From: Pegoplata infirma
Taxonomy: Eukaryota; Arthropoda; Insecta; Diptera; Anthomyiidae
Length of the DNA: 64,000 nt
Direction: 5' to 3'
Assembly (NCBI GenBank): GCA_963921195.1
Contig: OY992537.1
Coordinates: 126,936,694-127,000,693, forward strand
The notes under the pieces are model-generated. The model made no database searches. It saw only the letters and a list, made by a program, of their open reading frames with translations, and had not been told where the DNA came from. Position numbers and translations under genes: made by a program. Shown piece by piece: positions 46,162 to 57,387 of this stretch. The number at the start of each line of letters is the position of its first letter. Within the stretch, counting starts at the first letter, position 1.

Positions 46162-48493
46162 TGTAACAAAATTTTAGTTATCATTTGCATTTTTGTCTTG
46201 ATTTGCCATCACAGCGATGTTTCACTGTAGTTGATTTCAAATACAAAACAAAAGAACAAAATCATGTTAAATTCTAAAGTTAATTTTAATTATTAATAAA
46301 CAGGTTTTTGTTAAGAGCAAACTAACTGAAAGAGAATAAATAGTTTTTTTTGTGCATACCGTCGTAAACAAATTAGCGAGGAGTTTTATTTTTGGAAACC
46401 TATGCTCATATTTATATGACATTAGTTATTCAACTTATGAAGGTCAGAGATAATAGAGACTTATATTTTTTTTTAGTTTATACAGTACATTGACGTAAAT
46501 GTATTGGTGTGAAGTTGAATTGAGACAATAGAGCTATACTCATTATTATAGGGCACTTACCAATACATTAACGAGTATCGTATAATGGTCTGATATTATA
46601 GTGCGAGTGAGTGTATTTGGGAGTAAATGTAGCTGTCATGAGTTATTTGAGGGGGGAGTGAAAGGGGAAAATAATGACACAAGAACAGGTTACTGGGTCA
46701 AAGGGGGTAATTAATTGTTGTCTTTTACTTTATACGGTATTAAACTGTTGTATTGATGCCCTTTCTCTTGGATTTTCTGCGCATGTCAATTTTGGGAGAT
46801 CGTCTCAATTGTATGTGTGATTTTTTTTTGTATATGGGTTTTTGGTAATTACTACCATGCTCCATGGTTTTGAAAAAAAAAAGAAACAAAGACCTGAGTA
46901 CACCAGGAATTGGTTTTAAAATTGATCTTGGATCATTACTCTGGGTGTGCTTAAGACGAAAAGTTAAATTTATCAGCCAAAATATTTATTGTTCCGTGCC
47001 ATTAAAGTCAAAGTAAAGTACAGTTTAACAAAATTTAATTCAATAAAGAATTTTTATAGCGCTTGTTGTTTTTATATTGTATACCCCTTGGCAGTTAAAA
47101 CAAGGTAACTATAATGTTTATAAAGAATTAGACGTGACTATAGATAATGACCAACTAGGATTATAATTAAATTTCTTTTGAAAATCCTAGGGGTATTCTT
47201 AATATTTAATAATTTTGGAAATATCATGTTCTGGGTATATGATATCTTGGACAAATAAACAGAAGAATCAGTTTCATCCTCCCCAGACATATTAAGCCTA
47301 TTCCGTGCCCATATTGGTGAATAGCATATGGTGATTGGTACGTGTTGACGGAGTTTTGATAGTCCTGCTGTATAGGTAACTGACGGAATTTCTCAAGAAA
47401 AAGGAAGCGATGCTGGTTATAATGTGGTTCTAACAAAAACAAAAATTTTAAATATATATATATATATATATAAATAGTTTTTTTTTTGAACCCATGTGGT
47501 TTCTAATTATCCCCGCCATTTTTTTATTTTTAACTTCAAACAAGATATTTGAATTTTAAACACGTTTTGTGAATTTACAAATCAATGCTAAATTTTCATA
47601 AAACTGGAGAACAATAATGTTTAATTTTTTTTTGCTAATAATTTTTTTTTATTAAATTTTGAATCAAAAGCAAATCAATAATATTATAATTGTTGACAAT
47701 TTGGCCACAATTATGATAATATGAAAGTTTCCTGTTAAATCATTTAAATAATTAAATGCTACAAAATTATCACCGTTATAAATAAGTTAAGTAGCAGTAA
47801 GCATCATCACTGTAAAATCAACTTATATCATCGACGCCGAGAGATCTTTCGTCATCGTTGGAGAGTTGTGAGTATAAAATAAAATTACATTTTTATATAA
47901 GTATCTTAGCTTATTGGTAGATTTTGTTTATTAGAACATTTAAAGCAATGATCTTTTTGTTTTTTTTTTAATTTTTGAATTATAAAAAAAAAAAAAACAA
48001 ATATAAATATTTTTTTTATATAATAGCATATTTGAGTGATGTATAACAGTTTTTTTTTTACACGTTAATATAACATGGTTAAGAATATAACGGTGAAATT
48101 TGATTATAAGATAACCTCAACTAGATTATTAGTTTTTTTACTCAAATGAAGTATTGTATAATAAATATGAACTGATTAAAGAAAAAATGTAAATTCTAAT
48201 CAATGGTGTGAAATTTAATTTTGGGTTCCACGAAAATAATAGCTACAGGTGGGACACGGTCGGGATAGGGTTAAGAAAATGTAGCAGGGTCATAACATCT
48301 TGACCTATTTAAAAATATAAAAGAAGAATCAAGAAAATAAAAGTCTTATTAAAAACAAAAATAAGTCACATGCGAAAGTTTGATTGTAAGGCTAAGGAAA
48401 TAACACAGCCCACCCCATAACGACGACGCTAGCAACGGCACAAAAAGCATGTGATAGTTATTCCAGCACGAAGTGCAGCCGAGCAACCTTACA
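46162..48493 (+). repeat. 5' LTR, 2332 bp
   Basis: Starts TGTAACAAAATTTTAGTTAT and ends GAGCAACCTTACA. Contains a TATAAATA-type box near 47789 ahead of a less A/T-rich zone (ATCGACGCCGAGAGATC), a candidate start region, plus a TA microsatellite at about 47453-47472. Compared by eye with the 3' LTR, I noticed only 46656 (G here, A at 55550). Short open frames in it, such as minus 47224-47442, have no domain. Confidence 0.95.
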
Positions 48494-48497
48494 TAAA

Positions 48498-48521
48498 TGG
48501 CGCCCAACGTGGGGCTCGAAC
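48498..48521 (+). promoter_or_regulatory. Primer binding site, tRNA-Lys type
   Basis: TGGCGCCCAACGTGGGGCTC followed by GAAC begins four bases after the 5' LTR. It is complementary to the 3' end of insect tRNA-Lys as I know it, and would prime minus-strand DNA synthesis. The length of the match (over 20 bases) is unusually good. Confidence 0.85.
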
Positions 48522-49101
48522 GGTAGTCAATATTGCCTAAATAAAATGAGTAAAAGTTGTGAAAAATCATCCAGCAACTTACTATCGTTTCGTTTCCCAA
48601 AAATTTCAACCAGTTGTAATTGCGACTTTGTTATTAGTTTTTGTTTTGTCTGTGAGCTTTAGGCTTAAACGTGAATTCAATGGAAAAGTTGTGAATTACT
48701 TGGGATTTTGTTATTCAAGAGTCACTTGTCCGACTGTACCCTATTGACATGTCCGTTTCTTTATGTTGTAACTAATAACACGGTAAAAAAGTCAGTTTCT
48801 TGTATAAGGTAAATTTGTTTGGAATTGCAGTTATTATGACACTTTAGTTCGCATTAACTGACCTCGAATTTTACGTTTATTTGAAATTGATTTCGCAAAA
48901 TAGAAAAAGTTTATTACAACATCTAATATTGGGTGATAAGATTTTTTTTTCTTGTTTTCTCTTTTTATATTAAAAATTATTATTAATTTTTTTATTTCAC
49001 ACCATTTCTGATTGGAATTGCATAATTAAAGAAAAATACATTTTTTTATTAGAAAAAAAAAAAAATTTTAAATATATATATATATATATTTTTTTTTGTT
49101 T

Positions 49102-50793
49102 ATGAAAATGGCAGTACGTAGAAGTATGGAAAGTATTCCTGCAGTTAGTTCAGAAGATCCAACCGATTGTACAATTTGTAAAAATCGTTTCAATGGTAAG
49201 GATATACTTGTGTCGGCTACCTGCCACCATGTTTTTCATAAATTGTGTATCACTCAGTGGATACGTACCACACCAACTTGTCCAAATTGTAGAGGTCCTT
49301 GTACCTCAGCAAGTTTAAAACCATATAAACTAAAAACTGGTATTGCTTCTAGCTTAGAACAAACACAGCCTCAAAATAAACCTACTGGTGCTATTCCGAA
49401 AAGACCAACTACACGTTCACAAAGTAATCCTTTGGACTGGTCTTTAAACAATACTCCAGCCCCTAGTTCTCTAAACAGTGAACTTAACGACAATGATGTG
49501 GCAGATCAAAATTTAAATAACAATGTAAATAATGATAATATATCTATTAACAGATTTCAAAGAATGATTCAGGAGGCACTGGCCCTTCAACAAGAACAGT
49601 TATTTCATAGAATGAATAATCATGTTGAAAGAATCGTTAATGAGAGTTTAATTCGCAATACAAATAATTTAAATTTAAGTGACGTTCAAGATAATGATCG
49701 CTCACATTTTTCAAGAAATAGCTTTAATTCCAGGTCTTTGAATCAAAGTAATCGGGAATTTCAGGATAATTATAACTTAGAATTACCTGAAAGCAACAGG
49801 ATAAATAGACCTAGAAACAATAATAATGAAAGACCTATTAATCGGGAAATTCAAGATAATTATAATTTAGACTTACCAGAAAACAACAGAATAAATAGAC
49901 CTAGAAACAGTTACAATGAAAGACCTGTCAATCGGGGAGCTCGTCGTCGTAGATCTCCTATTGAATACAATGTTAATTCTTTAACTCCAGATAAAATATC
50001 TAATATAATTACAAATTGGAAAATAAAATTCAGTGGACTTAACGATGATTACACTATAGGTAAATTTCTATATCGAGTACGTGAGCTAACTAGAAAAAAC
50101 CTTAGAGGTAATTTCTCAATCTTATGTTCGCAATTTCATTTACTACTATCTGGCTACGCGTTAGATTGGTACTGGAGGTATCACGAAGAAAATGGTGATG
50201 TTGTTTGGGAAGATTTATGTGATGATATGAAAGATAGTTTTAAAGATGGGAAAGATAGTGAAGATATTATGGAAATGATGAGAAATAGAAAACAGAAAGA
50301 AAACGAAAATTTTGATCAGTTTTACACTGCTATTCTAAAAATTGCGGATCGTCTAGAAGAGCCAATAAGTGCAAGCCGCCTCTTAAAGTTGCTAAGAAGA
50401 AATTTAAAACCGTCGATTAAAACATCAATACTTCAGTTTAATATTGTCAATATCCGAGAATTAAGAGAACGGTGCCAAAAGTATGAAAACGCAGAAGAGG
50501 AAGAAAAATCTAAGGGGAATTCTAAACCTATTTCTCATAAACGATTCTTGAGTGAAATGGTAGGAGCACAGAGTGATGGTAGTAACAGTGTAGTAAACGA
50601 AGTAGAGGCACTTTCTCAAAACGTGTGCTGGAATTGTAATGAAACCGGCCACAAATATAAATTGTGTACGGAACAGAAAACTATATTTTGCTATAATTGC
50701 GGAGCTGAAGGTCAATACATACCAACATGCTCCAGGTGTTCCACTAAATCAAAAAACTACAGACGCCCCACCCCGGTAGACATAAAACAATAA
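49102..50793 (+). CDS. Gag with N-terminal RING-H2 finger
   Basis: 563 residues from ATG 49102. Residues 23-63 form a complete RING-H2 finger: C23-x2-C26, C41-x-H43-x2-H46-x2-C49, C60-x2-C63, with W53 placed as in ubiquitin ligases. An N-rich region follows with two 29-residue repeats around NRINRPRN. About 305-450 is a retrotransposon Gag capsid domain (SGYALDWYWRYH). Two zinc knuckles end it: CWNCNETGHKYKLC (about 509) is normal, while CYNCGAEGQYIPTC has Q for the histidine. Gag builds the particle; the RING suggests added E3 ubiquitin-ligase activity, which is inference. The last 46 bases overlap the pol frame. Confidence 0.92.
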   Translation: MKMAVRRSMESIPAVSSEDPTDCTICKNRFNGKDILVSATCHHVFHKLCITQWIRTTPTCPNCRGPCTSASLKPYKLKTGIASSLEQTQPQNKPTGAIPKRPTTRSQSNPLDWSLNNTPAPSSLNSELNDNDVADQNLNNNVNNDNISINRFQRMIQEALALQQEQLFHRMNNHVERIVNESLIRNTNNLNLSDVQDNDRSHFSRNSFNSRSLNQSNREFQDNYNLELPESNRINRPRNNNNERPINREIQDNYNLDLPENNRINRPRNSYNERPVNRGARRRRSPIEYNVNSLTPDKISNIITNWKIKFSGLNDDYTIGKFLYRVRELTRKNLRGNFSILCSQFHLLLSGYALDWYWRYHEENGDVVWEDLCDDMKDSFKDGKDSEDIMEMMRNRKQKENENFDQFYTAILKIADRLEEPISASRLLKLLRRNLKPSIKTSILQFNIVNIRELRERCQKYENAEEEEKSKGNSKPISHKRFLSEMVGAQSDGSNSVVNEVEALSQNVCWNCNETGHKYKLCTEQKTIFCYNCGAEGQYIPTCSRCSTKSKNYRRPTPVDIKQ

Positions 50794-53700
50794 CATCTAC
50801 ACATTCTCAAACTTCTTTATCAACCGCCGAACAAAATATTAACTCATTAGAATCAATCCAAACAGAATCTAATTTCGATGTTTTTAACATTATTAAACCC
50901 AATAAACCATTTCATATACTTCAAAAAGAACATTTATTTAAAAACAAATCTTCTATTCAAAAAACCAATTTTTTTGATAAAACAACACGTTCTGCTCGAA
51001 GAATTAAATTTTTTTGGAAGAAAATTCGTGAAAATCGTAAAATTTATTGTTCTGCTATTTACAATGATAAGCCAAAAGGTGATATCAGACCATACGCAAA
51101 CATAACTATTTTTGATGATCAGATAATGGGCCTAGTAGACACAGGTGCTACAATGTCCTGTATCGCATCCGATTTTGCCAAATCATTTCTTTCTAAAAAC
51201 TTGCCTTTCAAGAAATTTTTAACTTATATTAAAACTGCGGATGGTAATAGACATACTGCAATAGGTACCGTTACTGCAAATGTAGATTTTAACAACCTTA
51301 AGAGTGAGATTAATTTTCTTATTGTACCAACACTTTCACAAAATTTGTATTTAGGAGCTGATTTTGTTAGGAAATTTTCGTTAGCACCTGCATTGTTTTC
51401 GAATGCCGTTGAAACCTTGCAACCAGATGGTGAAAAATACAAAGTTGATGAAAATGTTCACATTTTGGATTGTAATCAGAGGGCAAAGTTATCCACAGTA
51501 ATTTCCATGTTTCCATCGTACGCTATAGAAGGTTTAGGCCGAACAAACTTAGTGACTCACGATATAGATGTGGGGGAAAACAAACCCATAAAGCAGAGAC
51601 ACTTTGCGGTGTCACCGGCAATTGAAAAACTGCTTTTTGCCGAAGTGGATCGAATGATCACAATGGGAGTTATCGAGGAGTCACAAAGTGCGTGGGCGTC
51701 GCCTGTCACGTTAGTTGTAAAACCAAAAAAAGTGCGTCTTTGTCTCGACGCGAGAAAAGTCAACAGCGTAACAAAGAAGGACGCTTACCCTCTCCCTTTA
51801 ATAGACGGTATCCTAAGCAGATTACCAAAGGCTCAGTTTATAACCAGCCTCGATTTAAAAGATGCCTTTTGGCAAGTGCCATTGACTGAAGCTGCAAAAG
51901 AAAAAACCGCCTTCACCATCCCAGGACGCCCGCTCTATCAATTTGTCACCATGCCCTTTGGGCTTTGTAATGCGGCCCAAACCATGTGCAGATTGATGGA
52001 TCGGGTCGTACCAGCTCACTTGAGGACTCAGGTTTTTGTCTACTTAGACGACCTGTTGGTTTTAACAGAAACTTTTTGTGAACATCTAATGGTACTTCAG
52101 GAGTTGGCAGTTTGTATTCGTCGAGCTGGACTTACTATAAATATAGAAAAAAGTAAATTTGTACTCAAAAGTGTCAAATATCTAGGGCACATAATCGGGA
52201 ATGGTACTCTTTGCACAGATCCCGAAAAAGTTGAGGCAATAGCAAATTTTCCTATACCCAAAACCGTTAAACAGCTTCGTCGCTTCTTAGGGATCTGCGG
52301 ATGGTACAGAAGATTTGTGAAGGATTACGCCACCGTTACACATCCTCTTACAGAACTTTTGCAGAAAAAAGTACGATTTGTCTGGTCCGATTCAGTTGAC
52401 AATGCTTTTAGAAGTTTAAAAGAAATTTTAAGTACTGCACCAGTCCTCCATAGTCCGAATTTTAGCCAAAAGTTTTCAATTCAGTGCGATGCGAGTAAGA
52501 CTGGAATTGGTGCCGTCTTGGCCCAAACTGATGAGGAGGGGAATGAATTCCCTATCGCATACATGTCAAAAAAGATGAATAAAGCACAGAGGAATTACAC
52601 TGTCAGTGAGCAGGAATGTCTTGCAGCAGTGACCGCCATAAAAAAATTCCGAGGCTACGTAGAGGGTCAAGAGTTTGAAATAATAACCGACCACGCGTCT
52701 CTTAAATGGCTAATGTCACAGTCCGATTTAAATGGTCGTTTAGCCCGTTGGGCGTTAAAATTACAATGCTTCAAATTTACAATAAAACATCGTAAGGGTA
52801 CACAAAATATTGTCCCTGATTCACTATCTCGTGTGTTCGAAGACGGAACAGTAGATCCACAAGTTAGTAGTATGGATGATTCATGGAACAATACTTTAGA
52901 AATCGATTTGCAGTCAGAACATTTTAAATCGGAACAATATCTTAAAATTATCAGACAAATTGAGGAAAATAAGCAGGCATTACCAGACGTGTATGTAGAA
53001 AGTGGTTTAATTTATAAACGCACTGGTTTCAGAACAGGTTCAGTAGAAGATGAAAACAAAATTTGGAAATTGTGGATTCCAGAAAACATGACAATTGAGA
53101 TAATTTCTCGATGTCATGACCACCCTTTGGCCTCTCACGGAGGAATTTTAAAAACATTAGAACGCATAAGAAGCCACTTCTTCTGGCCAGGTCTTTATAA
53201 ACAAGTCAAGGAGTACGTATCAAACTGTGATATATGTAAGAAAACTAAATCTAGCACCCAAGTGCAAAGACCACAAATGGGTAGGCAAATGATTACCGAT
53301 CGTATTTTCCAAAATTTGTTTATAGATCTAGTAGGTCCATATCCACGCTCTCGTAGTGGGAATATCGGATTATTGGTAGTACTAGACCATTTATCAAAAT
53401 TTTCATTTGTTGAACCTTTGAGACAATTTAATGCAACCAACATTGTTAAATTTGTGGAAAATAGAATTTTTCACGTTTTTGGAGTGCCGGAAACGGTTAC
53501 AACAGATAATGGTGTGCAGTTTAAAGCCGTACAATTTAACAATATGTTAGAAAAATATGGAGTAACTCACCGTTACACTGCTATATACTCTCCGCAAGCC
53601 AATGCGTCTGAGCGTACCAATCGCTCAATTATAGCGGCCATACGAGCGTATGTTAACAAAGGACAGACCAATTGGGATGAACAAATTTCAATGATAAACT

Positions 53701-54140
53701 GCGCTTTAAGGAGTTCTCACCATGTTGCAATAGGATGTTCCCCTTATTTTGTTCTGTTTGGGCAAAACATGGTCGGAAATGGCAAAACGTATTCTTTATT
53801 AAGGAAGCTTTCACTTGTGAGTGATCCCGATGCAATGGTAAAAGACATGGATAGATTAGAACACATTAGGGAACAGGTTAAAGACAATTTGAATAAGGCC
53901 TATCTTTCAAATCAATATGCCTACAATCTCAGAGCAAGGCCAATAGAATACAAAGTGGGTCAGAAAGTTTATTACCGGTCATTTACCCAGAGTAACGCGG
54001 GGAAACATTATAATGCCAAGCTGTCTAATAAATATGAACGTGGTGTTATAAAACGAAAAATTGGAAACGTAAATTATGAGATAGCAGACGAAAATGGTAA
54101 AATAATCGGAAAAATGCATGCCAGCGATTTAAAAATTTAG
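50748..54140 (+). CDS. Pol: protease, reverse transcriptase, RNase H, integrase
   Basis: Open in the -1 frame from 50748; the first ATG is 51126 but expression is likely by frameshift from gag. Protease: LVDTGATMSC just after 51126. Reverse transcriptase: YLDD box at about 52041-52052, with DLKDAFWQVPL upstream. RNase H: QCDASKTGIGAVLAQ (about 52483) and ITDHASLKWL. Integrase: an HHCC zinc site, ASHGGILKTLERIR to CDICKK (about 53130-53240), then DDE residues in IDLVGPYP, TDNGVQF and ERTNRS. The order PR-RT-RH-IN is that of Ty3/gypsy. No stop or frameshift interrupts it, so the copy may be functional. Confidence 0.95.
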   Translation: MKKLQTPHPGRHKTITSTHSQTSLSTAEQNINSLESIQTESNFDVFNIIKPNKPFHILQKEHLFKNKSSIQKTNFFDKTTRSARRIKFFWKKIRENRKIYCSAIYNDKPKGDIRPYANITIFDDQIMGLVDTGATMSCIASDFAKSFLSKNLPFKKFLTYIKTADGNRHTAIGTVTANVDFNNLKSEINFLIVPTLSQNLYLGADFVRKFSLAPALFSNAVETLQPDGEKYKVDENVHILDCNQRAKLSTVISMFPSYAIEGLGRTNLVTHDIDVGENKPIKQRHFAVSPAIEKLLFAEVDRMITMGVIEESQSAWASPVTLVVKPKKVRLCLDARKVNSVTKKDAYPLPLIDGILSRLPKAQFITSLDLKDAFWQVPLTEAAKEKTAFTIPGRPLYQFVTMPFGLCNAAQTMCRLMDRVVPAHLRTQVFVYLDDLLVLTETFCEHLMVLQELAVCIRRAGLTINIEKSKFVLKSVKYLGHIIGNGTLCTDPEKVEAIANFPIPKTVKQLRRFLGICGWYRRFVKDYATVTHPLTELLQKKVRFVWSDSVDNAFRSLKEILSTAPVLHSPNFSQKFSIQCDASKTGIGAVLAQTDEEGNEFPIAYMSKKMNKAQRNYTVSEQECLAAVTAIKKFRGYVEGQEFEIITDHASLKWLMSQSDLNGRLARWALKLQCFKFTIKHRKGTQNIVPDSLSRVFEDGTVDPQVSSMDDSWNNTLEIDLQSEHFKSEQYLKIIRQIEENKQALPDVYVESGLIYKRTGFRTGSVEDENKIWKLWIPENMTIEIISRCHDHPLASHGGILKTLERIRSHFFWPGLYKQVKEYVSNCDICKKTKSSTQVQRPQMGRQMITDRIFQNLFIDLVGPYPRSRSGNIGLLVVLDHLSKFSFVEPLRQFNATNIVKFVENRIFHVFGVPETVTTDNGVQFKAVQFNNMLEKYGVTHRYTAIYSPQANASERTNRSIIAAIRAYVNKGQTNWDEQISMINCALRSSHHVAIGCSPYFVLFGQNMVGNGKTYSLLRKLSLVSDPDAMVKDMDRLEHIREQVKDNLNKAYLSNQYAYNLRARPIEYKVGQKVYYRSFTQSNAGKHYNAKLSNKYERGVIKRKIGNVNYEIADENGKIIGKMHASDLKI
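50751..50757 (+). promoter_or_regulatory. -1 programmed frameshift site A AAA AAC
   Basis: The heptamer A AAA AAC sits in the Gag frame as ..A | AAA | AAC, the classic X XXY YYZ arrangement. The pol (-1) frame has a stop at 50745-50747 and is then open from 50748 to the end of pol. The Gag stop is at 50791-50793. The heptamer therefore lies inside the 46-base window where a -1 shift can join Gag to Pol. A downstream structure was not assessed. Confidence 0.85.
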
Positions 54141-55055
54141 AACTTTATATAAAACTGCACAGAAAGAGTTGAGAACGAATTTCAATCACCAAAAACGAGG
54201 CTTCAGGTGTTTTTTTTTTTTTTTATTTATTGAAACTCCTCTGATGAATAAAATTGTTATACCAATCATCAAAGTGTAGGTGGTTAATTGATTTTTTTTT
54301 CTTCAATCAAACACTTTTTCGATTTTAATCAAAAATTTAGTCAATTTGTTGAATTAAAGTCAATCAAAATAATGATTCAAGTAACGAATGATTTGTAAGC
54401 TTATGACAGAATTGTGAAGGGATTCATATTTTTTTTTTTGGTCAACTGATTTTCTGAAATTCAATTATGTGTTTCTGATGATAAATTGGAAAAGATGCAT
54501 GCATGTATAGAAGAAAATATAGAACAGGGGAAAACTTTAAAATTATTTTTTTTGTTAAATCCAATTGTAAAAGTCAATAGTTTTTGTTTTCAAAATTATT
54601 ATTTTTTTTTGATAAAGTTTTTTCAATGTTTTATTTGAGTTTAATAAAGAGTGGTATGTCTTTACAAATACATGATATTTATGTTTTGGCTTTAGTTAAA
54701 ACAAAGGCAAATACAATTTGTACTAAAAGTAAAAGTTTTTTTTTCATATTTGAAAAATTTTTTTTTTTTGCGAAGGGTAAGGTTCTCCAAAATTTTGAAT
54801 TTAATTATTTTATTATAAGATTCAATGTTTTGGTGAAATTTATTTAAAGGGACAATTATTTTTGGATATTATATGAATAAAAATCATTCTTTTTTTTTTG
54901 TTTGAAAATATACAATACGAATGTCATTTCTATCCCTGTTGCCAAACATACATTTATGTTTTTTTTTACCTTATTGTATAATATAATTAGCAGTAGATTT
55001 TTGGTCTTCAGATCTTGATTGCAAAATAAGAAGTATTTTGTAACAATATCTGTTT
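54141..55055 (+). other. Region between pol and 3' LTR; no env
   Basis: 915 bp with no credible open frame for an envelope protein. About 54153-54500 is a diverged inverted copy of the R2 MITE. No strong polypurine tract abuts the LTR; AAAATAAGAAG about 25 bases upstream is the nearest purine-rich run. A partial repeat of the LTR start (TTTTGTAACAA) lies just before the LTR at about 55036. Confidence 0.65.
54153..54500 (-). mobile_element. AT-rich MITE family R2, diverged copy inside the LTR element
   Basis: In reverse orientation it matches copies at 2621 and 8836: CACAGAAAGAGTTGAG end, then GATTGAAATTCG, GATGATTGGTATAACAATTT and TAAGCTTACAAATCATTCG. Because it lies within a young LTR element, it was either part of the parent element or arrived later. 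Confidence 0.55.
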
Positions 55056-57387
55056 TGTAACAAAATTTTAGTTATCATTTGCATTTTTGTCTTGATTTGC
55101 CATCACAGCGATGTTTCACTGTAGTTGATTTCAAATACAAAACAAAAGAACAAAATCATGTTAAATTCTAAAGTTAATTTTAATTATTAATAAACAGGTT
55201 TTTGTTAAGAGCAAACTAACTGAAAGAGAATAAATAGTTTTTTTTGTGCATACCGTCGTAAACAAATTAGCGAGGAGTTTTATTTTTGGAAACCTATGCT
55301 CATATTTATATGACATTAGTTATTCAACTTATGAAGGTCAGAGATAATAGAGACTTATATTTTTTTTTAGTTTATACAGTACATTGACGTAAATGTATTG
55401 GTGTGAAGTTGAATTGAGACAATAGAGCTATACTCATTATTATAGGGCACTTACCAATACATTAACGAGTATCGTATAATGGTCTGATATTATAGTGCGA
55501 GTGAGTGTATTTGGGAGTAAATGTAGCTGTCATGAGTTATTTGAGGGGGAAGTGAAAGGGGAAAATAATGACACAAGAACAGGTTACTGGGTCAAAGGGG
55601 GTAATTAATTGTTGTCTTTTACTTTATACGGTATTAAACTGTTGTATTGATGCCCTTTCTCTTGGATTTTCTGCGCATGTCAATTTTGGGAGATCGTCTC
55701 AATTGTATGTGTGATTTTTTTTTGTATATGGGTTTTTGGTAATTACTACCATGCTCCATGGTTTTGAAAAAAAAAAGAAACAAAGACCTGAGTACACCAG
55801 GAATTGGTTTTAAAATTGATCTTGGATCATTACTCTGGGTGTGCTTAAGACGAAAAGTTAAATTTATCAGCCAAAATATTTATTGTTCCGTGCCATTAAA
55901 GTCAAAGTAAAGTACAGTTTAACAAAATTTAATTCAATAAAGAATTTTTATAGCGCTTGTTGTTTTTATATTGTATACCCCTTGGCAGTTAAAACAAGGT
56001 AACTATAATGTTTATAAAGAATTAGACGTGACTATAGATAATGACCAACTAGGATTATAATTAAATTTCTTTTGAAAATCCTAGGGGTATTCTTAATATT
56101 TAATAATTTTGGAAATATCATGTTCTGGGTATATGATATCTTGGACAAATAAACAGAAGAATCAGTTTCATCCTCCCCAGACATATTAAGCCTATTCCGT
56201 GCCCATATTGGTGAATAGCATATGGTGATTGGTACGTGTTGACGGAGTTTTGATAGTCCTGCTGTATAGGTAACTGACGGAATTTCTCAAGAAAAAGGAA
56301 GCGATGCTGGTTATAATGTGGTTCTAACAAAAACAAAAATTTTAAATATATATATATATATATATAAATAGTTTTTTTTTTGAACCCATGTGGTTTCTAA
56401 TTATCCCCGCCATTTTTTTATTTTTAACTTCAAACAAGATATTTGAATTTTAAACACGTTTTGTGAATTTACAAATCAATGCTAAATTTTCATAAAACTG
56501 GAGAACAATAATGTTTAATTTTTTTTTGCTAATAATTTTTTTTTATTAAATTTTGAATCAAAAGCAAATCAATAATATTATAATTGTTGACAATTTGGCC
56601 ACAATTATGATAATATGAAAGTTTCCTGTTAAATCATTTAAATAATTAAATGCTACAAAATTATCACCGTTATAAATAAGTTAAGTAGCAGTAAGCATCA
56701 TCACTGTAAAATCAACTTATATCATCGACGCCGAGAGATCTTTCGTCATCGTTGGAGAGTTGTGAGTATAAAATAAAATTACATTTTTATATAAGTATCT
56801 TAGCTTATTGGTAGATTTTGTTTATTAGAACATTTAAAGCAATGATCTTTTTGTTTTTTTTTTAATTTTTGAATTATAAAAAAAAAAAAAACAAATATAA
56901 ATATTTTTTTTATATAATAGCATATTTGAGTGATGTATAACAGTTTTTTTTTTACACGTTAATATAACATGGTTAAGAATATAACGGTGAAATTTGATTA
57001 TAAGATAACCTCAACTAGATTATTAGTTTTTTTACTCAAATGAAGTATTGTATAATAAATATGAACTGATTAAAGAAAAAATGTAAATTCTAATCAATGG
57101 TGTGAAATTTAATTTTGGGTTCCACGAAAATAATAGCTACAGGTGGGACACGGTCGGGATAGGGTTAAGAAAATGTAGCAGGGTCATAACATCTTGACCT
57201 ATTTAAAAATATAAAAGAAGAATCAAGAAAATAAAAGTCTTATTAAAAACAAAAATAAGTCACATGCGAAAGTTTGATTGTAAGGCTAAGGAAATAACAC
57301 AGCCCACCCCATAACGACGACGCTAGCAACGGCACAAAAAGCATGTGATAGTTATTCCAGCACGAAGTGCAGCCGAGCAACCTTACA
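55056..57387 (+). repeat. 3' LTR, 2332 bp
   Basis: Same ends and length as the 5' LTR, at a constant offset of 8894 bases. The only difference I noticed is A at 55550. Such near identity implies very recent insertion, since both LTRs are identical at integration. Confidence 0.95.

Larger units (their letters stand above)
46162..57387 (+). mobile_element. Young Ty3/gypsy-type LTR retrotransposon, 11,226 bp, with RING-Gag
   Basis: Perfect 4-bp duplication ATAG at 46158-46161 and 57388-57391, TGTAAC...CTTACA ends, two LTRs of exactly 2332 bp, a tRNA-Lys-type primer site, a gag gene with an N-terminal RING-H2 finger, a -1 frameshift site and an uninterrupted pol. There is no env-like gene between pol and the 3' LTR. 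Very long LTRs with a tRNA-Lys primer recall Ulysses/Osvaldo-type elements of Drosophila; this is inference from architecture. It cuts a LINE between its RT and RNase H regions. Confidence 0.95.

Noticed and set aside
47224..47442. 72-codon minus-strand frame in both LTRs (also 56118-56336)
   Set aside because: Identical only because the LTRs are identical; no domain and antisense to the element.
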